This document shows positions 10,004-21,587 of a stretch of 64,000 bases of DNA, in pieces. Numbering within the stretch: the first letter of the stretch is position 1; each line of letters starts with the position of its first letter. The stretch comes from Tipula vernalis (Eukaryota; Arthropoda; Insecta; Diptera; Tipulidae): positions 149,226,091 to 149,290,090 of the forward strand of contig OY282560.1 in the NCBI GenBank assembly GCA_958295665.1, in the 5' to 3' direction. The notes beneath the pieces are model-generated. The model was given only the letters and a program-made list of their open reading frames with translations. It was not told the DNA's origin and made no database searches. The position numbers and the translations under genes were made by a program.

Positions 10004-10134
10004 TGTGATGTCTCATTCAAAATGTTATTTCACGCTATAAAATGAAACACACACGTACATGATGTCGTACTCTTTATGACTGACTCAATTCGTTTTTATT
10101 TTTCTTATGTTGGTAACAATACACATACATTACA
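10004..10134 (-). repeat. Element C 3' LTR
   Basis: 131 bp. On the minus strand it starts TGTAATGTATGTG and ends GAGACATCACA. It differs from the 5' copy at about two bases (TTCACG versus TGGACG on the plus strand). Confidence 0.9.
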
Positions 10135-10264
10135 GCTCCCCCCATTCAAAAATAACATAATAATTCATAAATTTAATCTATTTGGAGGTATGAACTCAGA
10201 ATCGTTAAACAAATTCGGAAAGCCACGGAAATCAACCTCCGTACTACCATCCAAGGAATCTTGG

Positions 10265-11794
10265 TTAATACTTGTATCTTGTCCATTTAATATTATTTTT
10301 TAATACATTACTTTCGGTTTCTTGTTCAATCATTCGTTTTATTTTAATATCATTGTAATTACAAGAATTATCGGAAATATTAATCAATGCTTTAGTTTTC
10401 GGTTCGAATACCCTCGCGTGTAACATTTGATCAACATGACGCTTGATCTTCCTACCGTTTCGCAGTTCGCACAAATACGTTCGCTTACCCAAAACATTTA
10501 ATACCTTAGCCGGCATCCAACCCTTTTTATTTGGATTCCTATAATCCCTAATTACGACTAAATCCTGAACATCAAAATTTATCATTCGCTTTCCCTTAAA
10601 ATTTGTAGCTTGCTTGGCTAAACTTGGGTCAATATTTTCGCTAATTTCATTGTTCTCGGGATTTGACCTTTTGGAAACTTTGAGTGGATTTATTAAATCA
10701 AACCTGGTTTTAACTCGTCTACGGAACATAATTTCTGCGAGTGATTCATGCGTTGAACTGTGTTTAGATATTCTATAGTCGAAAAGATATCGTTGAACTA
10801 TAGCTTCCACATCTTGAGATTCGTGATCTAACGCAGCTGACAACCCCTTTTTAAAACTTTACACCGCGTTTTCAGCAGCCCCATTTGATGCTGTGTGTCC
10901 AGGTGGAATTGTGATAAATCTAATTCCGTTTTCATTCACAAACTTTCTGAACAAAGCGGACGTGAACTGCGTGCCACAATCTGATACTATCACATCAGGT
11001 ATACCAAAACGTGCAAATACTTCTCGCAATTTTGATATAGTAAACTCCGCAGTGATATCCCTTGTTTTAAACACTTCAACCCATTTGGAAAATGAGTCTG
11101 TAATTACAAAGTAGTAATTATTATTTTTCGGACCTGCATAGTCGATGTGAATTCTCGACCATATTTGTCCCGTATTTTCCCATGAGGTAAGTTCACATTT
11201 CGGTGGATCCGGTCTAACTGATAAGCAGGATTGACATCCCTTAATCAAGTTCTCTAACTCTGTGTCCATTCCTGGCCACCACATATATGAACGAGCAATA
11301 GATTTGCTCTTCACCACTCCTAAATGAGATGAATGGATGCTCCTCAGCATTTCACTAAGCAAGGATTTGGTAATAATGATTCGATGTCTCCACATCACTA
11401 TATCTGATTCTTGTGCTAACTTACTTTTTTTACTTGAATAGGGTTTGAATTGATTTTCCGTCAAATTTTTGAAATCGTTAGTTTTAATTGCTCGAAGAAC
11501 TTGAGATAAAATTTCGTCTTTTACTGTCTCGTTGGCCACTAAGCCTTGATCGATTTTGATCCTCTTATCTAGCATAAAATTAATATAATTATTATCCGGT
11601 TCCATGCTCATTTCAGCAGGTAACGGAGAACGTGAAAACCCGTCGGCAACATTATCCTCCCCTTTAACGAATTGCATTTGATATTTAAATGCGGACAAAC
11701 GCACAGCCCAGCGCTGAATTCGACTTGCTGCCATTTGAGGATAACCGGATGCTTCGCCAAACAGACCCAACAACGGTTTATGATCCGTTTTCAA
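10265..11794 (-). pseudogene. Element C RNase H end and integrase
   Basis: The frame 10859-11794 begins KTDHKPLLGLFGEASG (RNase H). It runs through the integrase zinc finger (SSHLGVVKSKSIARSYMWWPG, then CQSCLS) and the catalytic core (IHIDYAGP, VIVSDCGTQFTS, TASNGAAENAV). A usual SDNG is here SDCG. A shift or stop near 10858 leads to 10265-10843, the C-terminal part (VVIRDYRNPNKKGWMPAKV and KRHVDQMLHARVF). Integrase inserts the cDNA; the split between 10843 and 10859 breaks it. Confidence 0.75.
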
Positions 11795-11908
11795 GATGAA
11801 TGAATTACCTATTAAGTACTGATGATTGCCAAACCCTCCTTTTCAGTAACACTATAATTAAATTCTGCTTTCGTGAGCGTACGACTGCAAAAAGCTACTG
11901 GGCTTTTC

Positions 11909-12786
11909 TCACCGTTGGTCAATTGATGTGAAATAACACCTGATATTCCGTATACTCGATGCATCAGTAGTCAATATTATAGGTAAGTCCCGGTTGGAAT
12001 GCAAGAGTGTAACGTCTTTCACAATTTCCCTTTTAATTTGTTCGAAAGAATTTTGACACTCCGCAGACCAATAAAATATAACGTCTTTTCGCAATAGGTT
12101 GTAAATTGGAGCCATATTTTGTGCTAGGTTGGGTAAAAATTTAGCATAGTAATTCACGAGCCCACAAAACGCTCGCGTCTCAGTTACACTAGCCGGAGTC
12201 GGATATTGAACTACTGCTTCCATACGTTCATCAGATTTCGACAAACTTAGCTTGGAAATTGCATGGCCCAAATACTTTATCTCATCTTGGTAAAAATCAT
12301 ATTTATCTTTCCTTAATTTTAAACCCGCACTATCTAGTCGTTTAAACACTAACTCTAGATTGGCTAGATGCTCCTCATTTGTTCTACCTGTAACTACGAT
12401 GTCGTCTAAAAAATTCACCACACCCGATATGCCCAACAAGAACTTCTCAATTTCCTGCTGGAATATACAGTAGCTGGTTTTATACCGAATGGAAGTCGAT
12501 TTACCGAAAATACCCCGCGATGGGTACTCCATGCAACCATGTTTCTTGACTCGTCATCCAATTCGAGTTGATTGTATGCCGATTCCAAATCCAGCTTTGA
12601 AAACTGTACACCTCCCTGCAACTGATTGAATACTTCTTCAACCCTGGGCAAAGGATGTTTATTATCCACAATAAATGTATTGAGGGTAATCTTGTAATCG
12701 GCACACAAACGAATGCCTTCGTCTGATTTTAGTACCGGTACAAGCAGTGTACCCCCAATCGCTAGTTGGAATAGGCGTAATAGCAC
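11909..12786 (-). pseudogene. Element C reverse transcriptase and start of RNase H
   Basis: 12415-12786 carries the palm blocks (GIRLCADYKITLNTF, FSKLDLESAYNQLELDDES, VNRLPFGIKPA). 11909-12532 in the next frame carries the catalytic block NFLDDIVVTGRTNEEHL, LGHAISKLSLS and AFCGLVNYYAKFLPNLA. It then carries the RNase H opening with TTDASS. The two frames overlap at 12415-12532, so one indel separates them near 12470. Another shift near 11950 interrupts RNase H. Confidence 0.75.
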
Positions 12787-12889
12787 CTACCTTCTGCAAT
12801 CTATCTAACTCCAATTCAATTTGCTTCCTAAAAGCATACAGAACTTGTCTTGGTTTGAAAAAAATTGGTTTACTTCCATGTTTTTATTC

Positions 12890-13500
12890 TAGATGAATCT
12901 GACCATATTTAAATCTTCCCAATTCTCCGCTAAAAAGTTTTTTATATTGGCTAAGTAATTTTTCCATAGTACTGTTTCTAAGGTTAACATTACCTATCTG
13001 TGCGAATACCACTTTAAATTTCGAAAGAAACTCCCGTCCCATGATTGAAGGACCGCTCTCACTATCAACCACCAATATTGGAAGATTTGATACGACTTTT
13101 CCGTATTCAATTTTAGGATTAAATGAACCTCAAACATTGATTTCATGTCCCGAATACGTATTTAATTTAATATTTGAAACCGATGCATTTTACTTATTAA
13201 AATATCTTTTAAAAATACTGAACGGAATTATTGAAACTCCTGCACCACTATCCAATAAAAATTTATGCAATTTGTCATTAATCTTAACCTCTATGAATTT
13301 GGATTGGAAGTTTTCAGTATAATTATTTTGAAACTTACTATTAGAGCTTACATTATTTGATATGATCTTACCCTCTATTTTAGAAAAATTTTCAATCTGA
13401 CTATTTACATGTAAAATATTAACCCTATTTGCCGCATTTTCATCTAAATAATTGATCTTCGTTTTTCTGTTACAAATAGATTTAATATGCCCCTTTTCAC
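12890..13500 (-). pseudogene. Element C protease region
   Basis: Minus-strand sequence between gag and RT reads FLLDSGAGVSIIPF near 13210-13260, the D-S-G-A catalytic motif of a retropepsin, and further down GPSIMGREFLSKFKVVF (12884-13075 frame), the Gly-Arg-Glu/Asp block. Stops and a frame change lie between the two. The domain would process Gag-Pol. Confidence 0.55.
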
Positions 13501-13501
13501 C

Positions 13502-14300
13502 TCAATTGTGACATACAGCTTCTTTGTACTTACATGCAGAACTTATATGGTTTGCATAACCACAATGATCGCACTTCTTTTTCTTCGTATCGCCTTTACC
13601 ACCCTTGTTCAAATTCCATGTTGGTTGAACAACTTTCTGTTGATCCGATGTTGCTGAGCCGAAGTTACTCCTTTTGCCTTTAATCAAATGAACATCCTGA
13701 TACTGTGTCTCATATTTACATGCCAACTCTAACGCTTTTTGTAATTTTAATGTATCTGCATCCTCTTCTGATAGTCTGTCAAATACTCGCCCGGTTTGGC
13801 AGCAAACAAATTTATCCAGCAAAATGCTCTCCAAATTGTTTTTAAAATCACAGTTAGAAGCCAAACGTTTCAACTTCACCATTAGTTCCATAGTCGTTTC
13901 GCCATCCGATTTTGTGGTCTTGTAAAATATTTTACGTTCTTTAAAAACGATTATAGGTTGTGTAAAATAAGTTTTAAGCACTATACATAATTCCTTATAG
14001 GTTTAACTTGCAGGTACATCCGGTGTTGACAAATCACGTACTAATTTATACGCCGTCGCCCCTATGACATTCAGCAAATAATTTTTCCTTTTCTCCTCCT
14101 AGGTGATGTTATATACCGAAAAGAAATTTTCTAATCTTTCTTGGTATAATACCCATTCGTCAGCCTCAGGGCGGAATTCTCCCAACGATGACTGCGGTAT
14201 GATTTCCATATTATATATTTTTTTGAGGTTATGTCCTTCGAAAAATTGTATGTCTTATTGTATATTTTTACTTACACACAATTTAAATAATATATCTCTA
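13502..14300 (-). pseudogene. Element C gag
   Basis: The open part (13502-13981) includes LKRLASNCDFKNNLESILLDKFVCCQTGRVFDRL and LKLQKALELACKYE, resembling element B gag. A zinc knuckle CDHCGYANHISSACKYKEAVCHN ends at a TGA (13502-13504) that falls where a second knuckle's Cys is expected; GEKGHIKSIC continues in the same frame beyond it. Upstream codons toward 14300 continue gag in broken form. Gag forms the particle and binds RNA. Confidence 0.65.
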
Positions 14301-14363
14301 CGAAATTGTGGAATATATATTTAATTAACTTTTTGTATTTTTCCTTATTTTCCTCGACGCCAC

Positions 14364-14494
14364 TGTGATGTCTCATTCAAAATGTTATTGGACGCTATAA
14401 AATGAAACACACACGTACATGATGTCGTACTCTTTATGACTGACTCAATTCGTTTTTATTTTTCTTATGTTGGTAACAATACACATACATTACA
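14364..14494 (-). repeat. Element C 5' LTR
   Basis: 131 bp copy matching 10004-10134 except for about two bases. GGTAC follows at 14495-14499. Confidence 0.9.
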
Positions 14495-14975
14495 GGTACA
14501 TTGTCCGGAAATGAAACAAAGAACAAACTGGAGACCATGGTCCATTCTTGACTAAAACAAGCAAATAGTGGAAACATTTTATTGGAGCTAAGAGGGTTAG
14601 ATATGATGATAATCACACCAAGTTAAAATTGAACGGAAAACTTCAAAATTTGAATTTACTAAACCGTCTTCGGTCTTCTACTTATAACAAAATGTAGACC
14701 ATGGTCCATTCTTGGCTTATGCAAATAGTCGAGACATTCTCTTGGAGCCTAGAGTGTTAGATATGACGACAATCAACCCAAGTTGAAATTGAACGGCAAA
14801 ACTTCAATATTGGAAACAATTAAAACATCTTCGATACCTTGTCCGGAAATGAAACTAAGAACAAAATGTAGAGACCATGGTCCATTCTTGACTTATGCAA
14901 ATATTGGAAACATTCTCTTAGAGCTAAGAGGGTTAGATACGAAAAAAATCACGCAAAGTTAAAATTGAACGGTTA
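14495..14975. repeat. Satellite array, right part
   Basis: Continuation of the unit cut by element C, then two more units. CCATGGTCC landmarks near 14537, 14700 and 14877 give spacings of about 163 and 177 bp. The array fades out near 14975 after AAAATTGAACGG. Confidence 0.75.
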
Positions 14976-15700
14976 GAGGTCGTTCACTTTTCAGATATAT
15001 TCAGTTACATCGTAGGTCAACACAAACCTGTTGAGAGGTATGATACCTCACAGTTTTAGTTTAATTGGTACTTCAAGTGTATGTTTTAGCCATTATCCTT
15101 ATATCGGCTTGGTTTGTTTGTTTTTAAATGTTCGCACAACGAGAGATGCGCATGGTAAATTACAATACAAGTGGTACCTAATCGATCATGACAGAAAAAA
15201 ACACATTTTTAAAATTGGCATTATACGAATTCAACATCAAACCACTTTTATTTCATCGTATAAAAAATGTCTTACCTGTTAAACTTTCCTATTGTGATTA
15301 GGTCATAACAATTTTTAGTGTGGCAATATAATAACGAATAATACATTTTAAAATCTTTATTAATCGTAAGCCTTACGAAAAAGATAGCTCATAAATCAAT
15401 GTCAAAGTTAGCTTCAAAACCAGGAATTCAACTTTGTGTTGTGCGCATTAAAGTTAACAAGAAAACAGAACATACTAATTTCGAAATAAAGTTCTGTAGG
15501 ATATCAGTATCCGTGGTATAAATAATCTGCAGATACACAAAATAGTCCAAAAGTTTAATGTAAATACTTCAACGTAAAACAACTTGTAATATGGAATAAT
15601 GTTAACCTTCATCATTATGAAGCAATTGCCGAGCAAAAAATACAACACAAAAACGAAAACAATAATAAACGTTACGTTACGTACCACTACAACCTATCTA
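14976..15700. other. Upstream region of aldehyde oxidase, no gene seen
   Basis: AT-rich sequence between the satellite and the promoter. Short open frames here (for example 15031-15282 +) lack recognisable motifs. It presumably holds upstream control sites of aldehyde oxidase, but none can be named. Confidence 0.4.
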
Positions 15701-15730
15701 TGTATAAAGCTCTAATACATTTGAGCGGTT

Positions 15731-15791
15731 TATATTTTACAGTCTTTATACGTCGCATCATTCAAGTGCGAGACGTTCAAGTTGTGAGACG
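15731..15791 (+). promoter_or_regulatory. Aldehyde oxidase core promoter: TATA, Inr and DPE
   Basis: TATATTTT at 15731, Inr TCATTC at 15758-15763 (predicted start A at 15760) and AGACG at 15787-15791, exactly +28 to +32, matching the DPE consensus RGWYV. TATA sits at -29. The predicted 5' untranslated region is 177 nt, up to the ATG at 15937. A second TATAAAG at 15703 could serve another start. Spacing matches arthropod pol II promoters well; no transcript data were available. Confidence 0.6.
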
Positions 15792-15936
15792 TGTTTTGAT
15801 TTAATCACATAATCCAATTATCAAATAATAAAATAAAAAAGTTTGTTCTATAGAGATTAAGTTAAACAATATAAACGAATTAACAAGAGTTGTGGTCCCT
15901 ATATTTGGAGTACCAAAAGTGTTATAATCACCCAGA

Positions 15937-15976
15937 ATGGCAGTTCAATTTGTAATCAATGGAAAATCGTACACAG
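15937..15976 (+). CDS. Aldehyde oxidase, coding exon 1
   Basis: ATG at 15937-15939 in the context AGAATGG opens 13 codons, MAVQFVINGKSYT, plus one base, followed by donor GTGCTT at 15977. Aldehyde oxidases and xanthine dehydrogenases start with just such a beta-strand (hydrophobic run then NGK) leading into the ferredoxin-like 2Fe-2S fold. The leftover G joins CA at 51135-51136 to make an Ala codon, keeping phase 1, and the protein then continues into SPNCVPISTTLNTFIREN. The intron between is about 35.2 kb. The link is inferred from phase, fit to family and strand; the promoter signature just upstream supports it. Confidence 0.8.
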
Positions 15977-17650
15977 GTGCTTATATTTTATTTTATAATT
16001 AATAATTAAGGTGTCAACAAATTAATAAAGTGTGCTAGATCGGTTCCATACAAATTACTGAACAAGTAAAATTTTGCTTGTAACGATCTTATTGTGAAAA
16101 TATGTAAAGTGTTTGTGTCCCAACTGTAACATTATTACAAGACTTAATGGATGGTTTTAATAAGTTTCAAATGTATTTCGGTTGTATTTTTGATTTTTTT
16201 GTTTTCATCGCATCATGACTGGTAAAATACGAGAAACTTGTTATTTCATGATTTGCAATAAATAGTAACGAAACAAAACAATAAAAAATTACATAAATTA
16301 GCGTTATGGATTTTTGTAGGCGACTGAAGATTACTATTATTTTGCCGGGCTGTATCCGTATATTCTGTGTAGCGTACAAATTATTTTAAATTAATATTTA
16401 TAAAATAATAACAGGTATTATTGCGTACCATATTGTATTGGTTGGGGTACGATGACTTTGAAAACCGACACTTTGTTTACGCAATGTCAATTGATTAACA
16501 AATATTAAAACGGCAAATGTATCAACAATAAATAAACTTTCATAAAAAATTCACACATTGAATTTATGGTATCATCATCGAATCAATTAAATTGTTAAAA
16601 TGTTGCTAAATAGTAAGCACAAATACACAAAGATTTAAACGAAACATTTATTAACTACATACTTATATTTATGTACATACGCAGATACTTTCACTTTGAA
16701 TTACGTTTAAATATTGGTGGACCCCCATGAAATTATTCGACAAAATTGATGGCGATTATTCTATGTAATTATACGCTACATTTCAATTATAAATAATGAT
16801 TGTTAAATTTTCCGTAACGAATTTTGGTAATAATTTGGTAACCTATTTGTATAAACTAAATTAATCATAGCAATAGTAGGAATTGTTGAACCATCAATCA
16901 TAATCCACAGTAGATACGAGTAGAAAAAAACCCGACTTGATCATGTCTGTTACACAATAGTTTATATAATGTAATTTAGTAAATTTTCTATAATCACTGT
17001 ATTCGTGCAAGTACACTTTTAATAACATAAAATTATTATTGAAATTTTTTTTTTAAATTAATTTAAAGTCACCACAGATTTTATAAAGTGTAGATAACCT
17101 TCTAGAAGTCGATTGTAAATATTTAATCATCGTAGTTCATTCTGAAATTCGCAAATTTGATTGCATCTACCCGTAAAAACTTGAATAGCTAATTAAATAA
17201 TCATGCTTCCTAATGAAAGGTGGGGTCTTTGAGTATATTAACACCATTAACTCAAATCTTTAAATAAATAAACAAAACATATGCAGCCAAAATAGTTGAA
17301 TCTTGTTCCTTTTTTATCTTTTAATTTATAAAGTAAAACTGGATTTACCTCAAACCATTTACAACATTGATATTTCACAAAACATGTATACATGTAGGAT
17401 TTAGATTATGCTTCTGGACAAAACAAGAATTTCTTGATTAAAATAAATCAAATAGAATTATAGAAAACTACATAACAATCTTTTAATGCACTATTCAATA
17501 GGACAATTCGAATTAGACTGATATGTCCTCTTTTTATAGTTCCTCGTCAATTGTACCCGGTACACGGTGTTGAGGTTTTTCTATCCTCACTTTTTATGGA
17601 CTGTTGAACTCGCACAAGATAATCATCTGAAATCTGGAGTCTTTATGACC
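15977..17650. other. Start of aldehyde oxidase intron 1, no element recognised
   Basis: AT-rich sequence without a convincing ORF, LTR or RNA gene. Its lack of recognisable transposon signatures suggests it may include original intron sequence. Confidence 0.4.
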
Positions 17651-17654
17651 CAAT

Positions 17655-17965
17655 TTTTTTTTTTTTAATGTACCTGCAATTTAGGGGAAAACCCGAAAAT
17701 TTGTAGTAGTAAGTATAGAAATTTTATCTTTAATATTAATTTCACCACCGATCTCAATACACCACTTCCGACTCATTGAGTTGGATAAATTTTTCAAGTC
17801 GTAGAAGGTATAGATTCCTAGATATTTATCAACAAACTTTTTAAAGCTTGAATTGATTCTGGGGCATTCTTGCTACGTTTAGCTTCATTTTAGACCAAAC
17901 ATTTTCTATTGGGTTTTAGTCTGAGCTGTACCGGGGGCAGTTCAACATATCAATATTTTGCGAAA
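17655..17965 (-). pseudogene. Tc1/mariner-like transposase, C-terminal relic
   Basis: Minus-strand translation around 17900-17965 reads close to a Tc1-type DDE motif: an LNCPRYSSD-like stretch, then NPIENVWSKMKLNVARMPQN. In Tc1 transposases this NPIENxW block lies just after the second catalytic Asp. Downstream, LEKFIQLNESEVVY resembles the end of the protein. Stops interrupt the frame, upstream domains and clear terminal inverted repeats were not found, so this is a short dead fragment. Confidence 0.6.
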
Positions 17966-17999
17966 GTATCCACAATTCAAAATTAATATATTATGGTAG

Positions 18000-18826
18000 T
18001 TGTTATGTTTGTAAATAACATTTAAATATACAAAATAAGATTCCACTTCTGATTTTAATACAATTTATTAAATATTAGAAAAGAGTTATTTGTGTTGTTT
18101 CAACAATGAACTTTACTGTATTAATAATCATTTTCGACTCTTATTTTATTATATACATAATTTTGGTGCACTCGTTTCTAGATAATATTTTGTTTGCAAG
18201 CTCCTATTTAAAATACCCGCTCCTTCAAAATTATTAAGTTCTGGTTGACGAGGTCTCAGCTGATTTTGATGTCGCTTTAACTGTTGACCCCTCTCACTGT
18301 TGACTATGTAGAGCATTCGACCAATCACTTTAGTGATGGTTCCCTTCAGCCATTTTGGTCCAGTTGAAAAGTTCCTGAGATAAACTTCTTGATTGGTACA
18401 GAACTTTGTTATTTTCAATTTGTCCTTACTCGATCTTGGGAACAACAAAGACAGATGTGTTTTAGGTTGCCTGCCATGCAGAATTTCACTCGATGATTGA
18501 TTTGTTGTTGGCTCCTGGAGAGAAACGGTAAGTACTCAAAAATATTAGCAAAGCAAGATCAGTTGTCCCTCCTTCTCTCATTTCTTTTGTCAATGTGGCT
18601 TTAAACGTTCTGACAAAACGTTCTGCTTCACCATTTGGCGCTGGATGGAATGGTGCGGTGGTAAGGTGCTCAATACCATTTTTTTTTTACAAAACTCCGC
18701 AAATTCATGTGATGTGAAAGAGGGTCCATTGTCACTGATAACTGTATCTGGTAGTCCCTCTGTAGTGAAAATGCCTATTAAGGCCCGAATTGTTGTCTTT
18801 GAAGTAATATCAGCCACCTTAATTAC
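18000..18826 (-). pseudogene. Element F integrase, distal part (continues from 24604)
   Basis: 18590-18817 carries VADITSKTTIRALIGIFTTEGLP then TVISDNGPSFTSHEF (second catalytic Asp). 18149-18448 carries the C-terminal domain (GPKWLKGTITKVIGRMLYIV, then LKRHQNQLRPRQPE). Between them lies the Glu region in broken frame. The left edge of the element, including any 3' LTR, is not clear; a purine-rich tract occurs near 18215-18230. It reads on in frame from the integrase start at 24604-24740 once element E and its 4-bp duplication are set aside. Confidence 0.75.
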
Positions 18827-18830
18827 ATAT

Positions 18831-19153
18831 TATAACAGTGGGTATTGGCCGATAAGGTGTAATACGTTCCTTTTTTTTTTTTTTTTTTTTAATTAATAAA
18901 ATTAAACTCAACAACTTTTTTTTTTAAATTTTTTTTATTATATTACAAACATGTCAGACTTCCTCTTCTTTCTTTTTCTCTTTTTTTTCTTTTTTACAAG
19001 ATTTCAGGGTTTTCTAACACACGACTCTCGCTATTCACCTTTATCCGAATGTATCGGTTTATACGATAGATGGCATTGATAATTATAATATATTCTCCAT
19101 ATAATAATTCAAACTACGTTAAAATACGTTAATCTTAAATAATATTGGTTATA
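18831..19153 (-). repeat. Element E 3' LTR
   Basis: 323 bp, including a long T run and a pyrimidine-rich stretch (CTTCCTCTTCTTTC). Nearly identical to the 24276-24599 copy apart from T-run lengths and a few substitutions. Confidence 0.9.
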
Positions 19154-19391
19154 ACCTCCCCCTCTGAATTCAAAATTCGTCCCGAATTAAATTCAGAAAC
19201 AATTAAAAGTTGCTTTATAAATTATAAATATAAGATATAAAGGAATGTGGTGGCAACCACATATCAAAACGAAACAAACACATAAGTCCAATGTGTTTTT
19301 TTTATACATTAAATGATTTTAAAATAATAAACAAAATTAATATGAATTCACATACTCGTACAAATATAATGCATTTTGAGCTTTTGTTTTG

Positions 19392-20284
19392 TTATATCAT
19401 AGTATTACGATATCGCAAAGGCTTTCTAATTATTCGATTGCTACGGGAGCTTGTGGTGGTAGTTGGCATGGTTGAAGCATCACTTTCTTCGCTCTCACCC
19501 AATACATCCCTAATGTTTGTCACTTCGTGATTCAATTTCGTAAAACTTTCAAACTCTTCGTTATCCCTTGAATTAAATTGAAGGGTTTCATCCGTTACAT
19601 GGGAACCCTCTATCAACGCGTAGAACTACAACTTCCATTTATAGAGGTCTCAGTGATTTCTATGATAGAAGTATCTCCTGTTCTCAGGTGAGAAGTGGGA
19701 GGACGACCTCGCTTTCGAATAGGATGACGAATCGGATTATGAGAATCACCTACATACGGAGTAAGGTGAGAGACATGGTAGGTACCTACATAATCATTAT
19801 TAACTGTTTCAATCTCACATGAGGTAGGCGATTTGAATGAGCGAACTCTATATGGGCCATCACGCTTAGGAACAAATTTAGCAGTTACACCCTTTTGGCT
19901 ATCACTAAGTAATTGTGTCTTTACCAGGACCAAATCTCCAGTTTTTAGTTTATGAGATCGACGTTTCATGTCCGCATAATATTTCCATCCATCCTGACGA
20001 ATTTCGTGTGTTTCTCGAGCATTTTTTATAACGTTGTCCATTTGCAATAAAAACGGACTAATTTGTGGTATGAAATTGTCATCACAAATTTTGGGTCGGG
20101 TGTAATGCAACACATCCGAAATGTTTCTTAGTTCTCGACCGAAGGTCAGGTATGCGGTAGTATATCCGACAGATTCCGAGATTGTTGAATTTAATGAAAA
20201 CCGTATTGCTGGAAGAAAATTGGGCCAGGATCCATGGTTGTCTTGAACTAAGATAGCTAATTTTGTTTTTATATCACGATTTCA
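19392..20284 (-). pseudogene. Element E integrase C-terminus and Pol tail
   Basis: 19613-20113 includes GDLVLVKTQLLSD and AKFVPKRDGPYRV, a GPY/F-type module, then YHVSHLTPYV, followed by a basic, Ser/Thr-rich tail. It is in frame with the integrase core at 20282-21217 but separated from it by a TGA at 20282-20284. A further short frame, 19392-19616, extends the tail. The module aids target DNA binding during integration. Confidence 0.7.
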
Positions 20285-21217
20285 CCGCTCGACAGGATTT
20301 GCTTGAGGATGATATTTTGGAGTAAGGTTTTGGTGTATTCCAAAGAATTCTGAAACTTGTTGCATCACTTGACTGACAAACTGAGTTCCGTTATCTGAAA
20401 TTAATCTGCGAGGCACTCCGAATCGTAAAAACCATTCATTTATCAGCACCTTTGCAACACTTTCAGCATTCGCATTCTTCAAAGGGAAAAGTTCGGTCCA
20501 TTTAGTTGCAATATCTTCTATCACTAAAATATGTTTATACCCTTCGGTGGATTCGACTAGTGGACCAAATAAATCTATGGCCAAAACTTCAGAACGCTGC
20601 GCCATAACCGGTGTTTTCAATAATCCTGCTGGTTTAAGATTGGTAATTTTATAACGTTGACATTCTGGACATGCTTTTACAAATTCGGTGATAGATCTCC
20701 TCATACCTAACCAGTAGTATTTGGAGGATATCTTTTTAAATGTTGGTTCAATACCTATATGTCCAGCAGTTAAATCACTATGACAAGATTTCAAAATCTC
20801 TAATTGCGATTGAGTGGGGATAACCAATTGAAGTTCATCTGAATCTGAATCCGGATTATAGCGATACAATACGCCCCCTTCTACCAGGTAGCCTCTATCG
20901 ATCCAGTTAGTTAAATTAGGGTCTTCAGGTGTTTCGAAACTTGTAATAATGTTATTAAGAGCTTCGTCTTCAAGTTGAGATTGACGAATCACTCTAGAAC
21001 CTTTTTGTGGGACATCAATTTGAATTGAGCATATGCCACATGTGGAATTATCCTCGCATGAAGGCCGAGATAGCATATCAGCTAGCACATTTGCTTTACC
21101 AGGCGTATATGTTATTTTGATATTATGACATTGGATTAATAGGACCCATCGAGCGAGACGTCCTGAAGGACTTCGTAGGGACATAAGCCACTTAAGAGCC
21201 TGGTGGTTCGTACTCAC
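20282..21217 (-). pseudogene. Element E RNase H end and integrase core
   Basis: A 311-codon open frame: TNHQALKWLMSL and WVLLIQCHNIKITYTPGKANVLADMLSRP (RNase H end). Then comes the zinc finger (HSDLTAGHIG and CPECQRYK), the core (AIDLFGPL with the first Asp, LISDNGTQFVS with the second) and KYHPQANPVER (catalytic Glu). It ends at a TGA at the PxxNPVER block, after which the same frame continues. A frameshift in a T-run near 21249-21258 separates it from the first part of RNase H. Confidence 0.8.
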
Positions 21218-21245
21218 TTCAACTTCTGAACCATCAATATATCCT

Positions 21246-21548
21246 CTAAATTTTTTTTAGTGCCCATATAACTGCTAACGCTTCCCTTTCGGTGGTATTA
21301 TAATTACGTTCCGCCGAGGAGAGTAAACGGCTTGCATACTCGATTAGTCTCTCATCTGGGCCTACACCTTGGAGGAGAACGGCACCCAGAGCGTAATTCA
21401 AAGCGTCTGTGCGAAGTATAAATGGTTGTGTTTCATCAATCTGTTTTAAAATCGGAGCAGTTACTAAAAGATCTTTAAGTGTTTGAAACGCAATACTATG
21501 TTGGTCTGTCCATTTCCATTTGGATGCCTTTCGAGTTAACTCGCTCAA
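21246..21548 (-). pseudogene. Element E RNase H, N-terminal part
   Basis: WTDQHSIAFQTLKDLL leads into RTDALNYALGAVLLQG, where the catalytic Asp is present but the following Ala-Ser of the family is Ala-Leu. RLIEYASRLLSSAERNYNTTEREALAVIWAL follows with the catalytic Glu. The frame is the same as the RT frame upstream; only a TAA at 21588-21590 divides them. It ends in a homopolymer frameshift. Confidence 0.75.
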
Positions 21549-21587
21549 TGGTCTACAAATATTGGCGAAATTTGGGACGAATTTACA

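Larger units (their letters stand above)
10004..14494 (-). mobile_element. Gypsy element C: full-length Ty3/gypsy with short LTRs
   Basis: Two 131-bp direct repeats (10004-10134 and 14364-14494; two differences seen) with TG...CA ends bound a minus-strand gag-protease-RT-RNase H-integrase region. GGTAC flanks both sides (9999-10003 and 14495-14499), a 5-bp target duplication. Next to the 5' LTR is GTGGCGTCGAGG, a likely primer-binding site; next to the 3' LTR is the purine tract GGGGGGAGC. The LTRs are nearly identical but the coding region carries several stops and shifts. Confidence 0.9.

Noticed and set aside
15031..15282. 83-codon ORF upstream of aldehyde oxidase
   Set aside because: No motif, no start context and no coding signature; likely chance in AT-rich DNA.
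18149..18817. Separate gypsy integrase fragment next to element E
   Set aside because: It reads on from element F's integrase at 24604 once E is removed, so it belongs to F.
19154..19620. Envelope gene in element E
   Set aside because: The segment after integrase is too short and has no signal peptide, cleavage site or membrane anchor.
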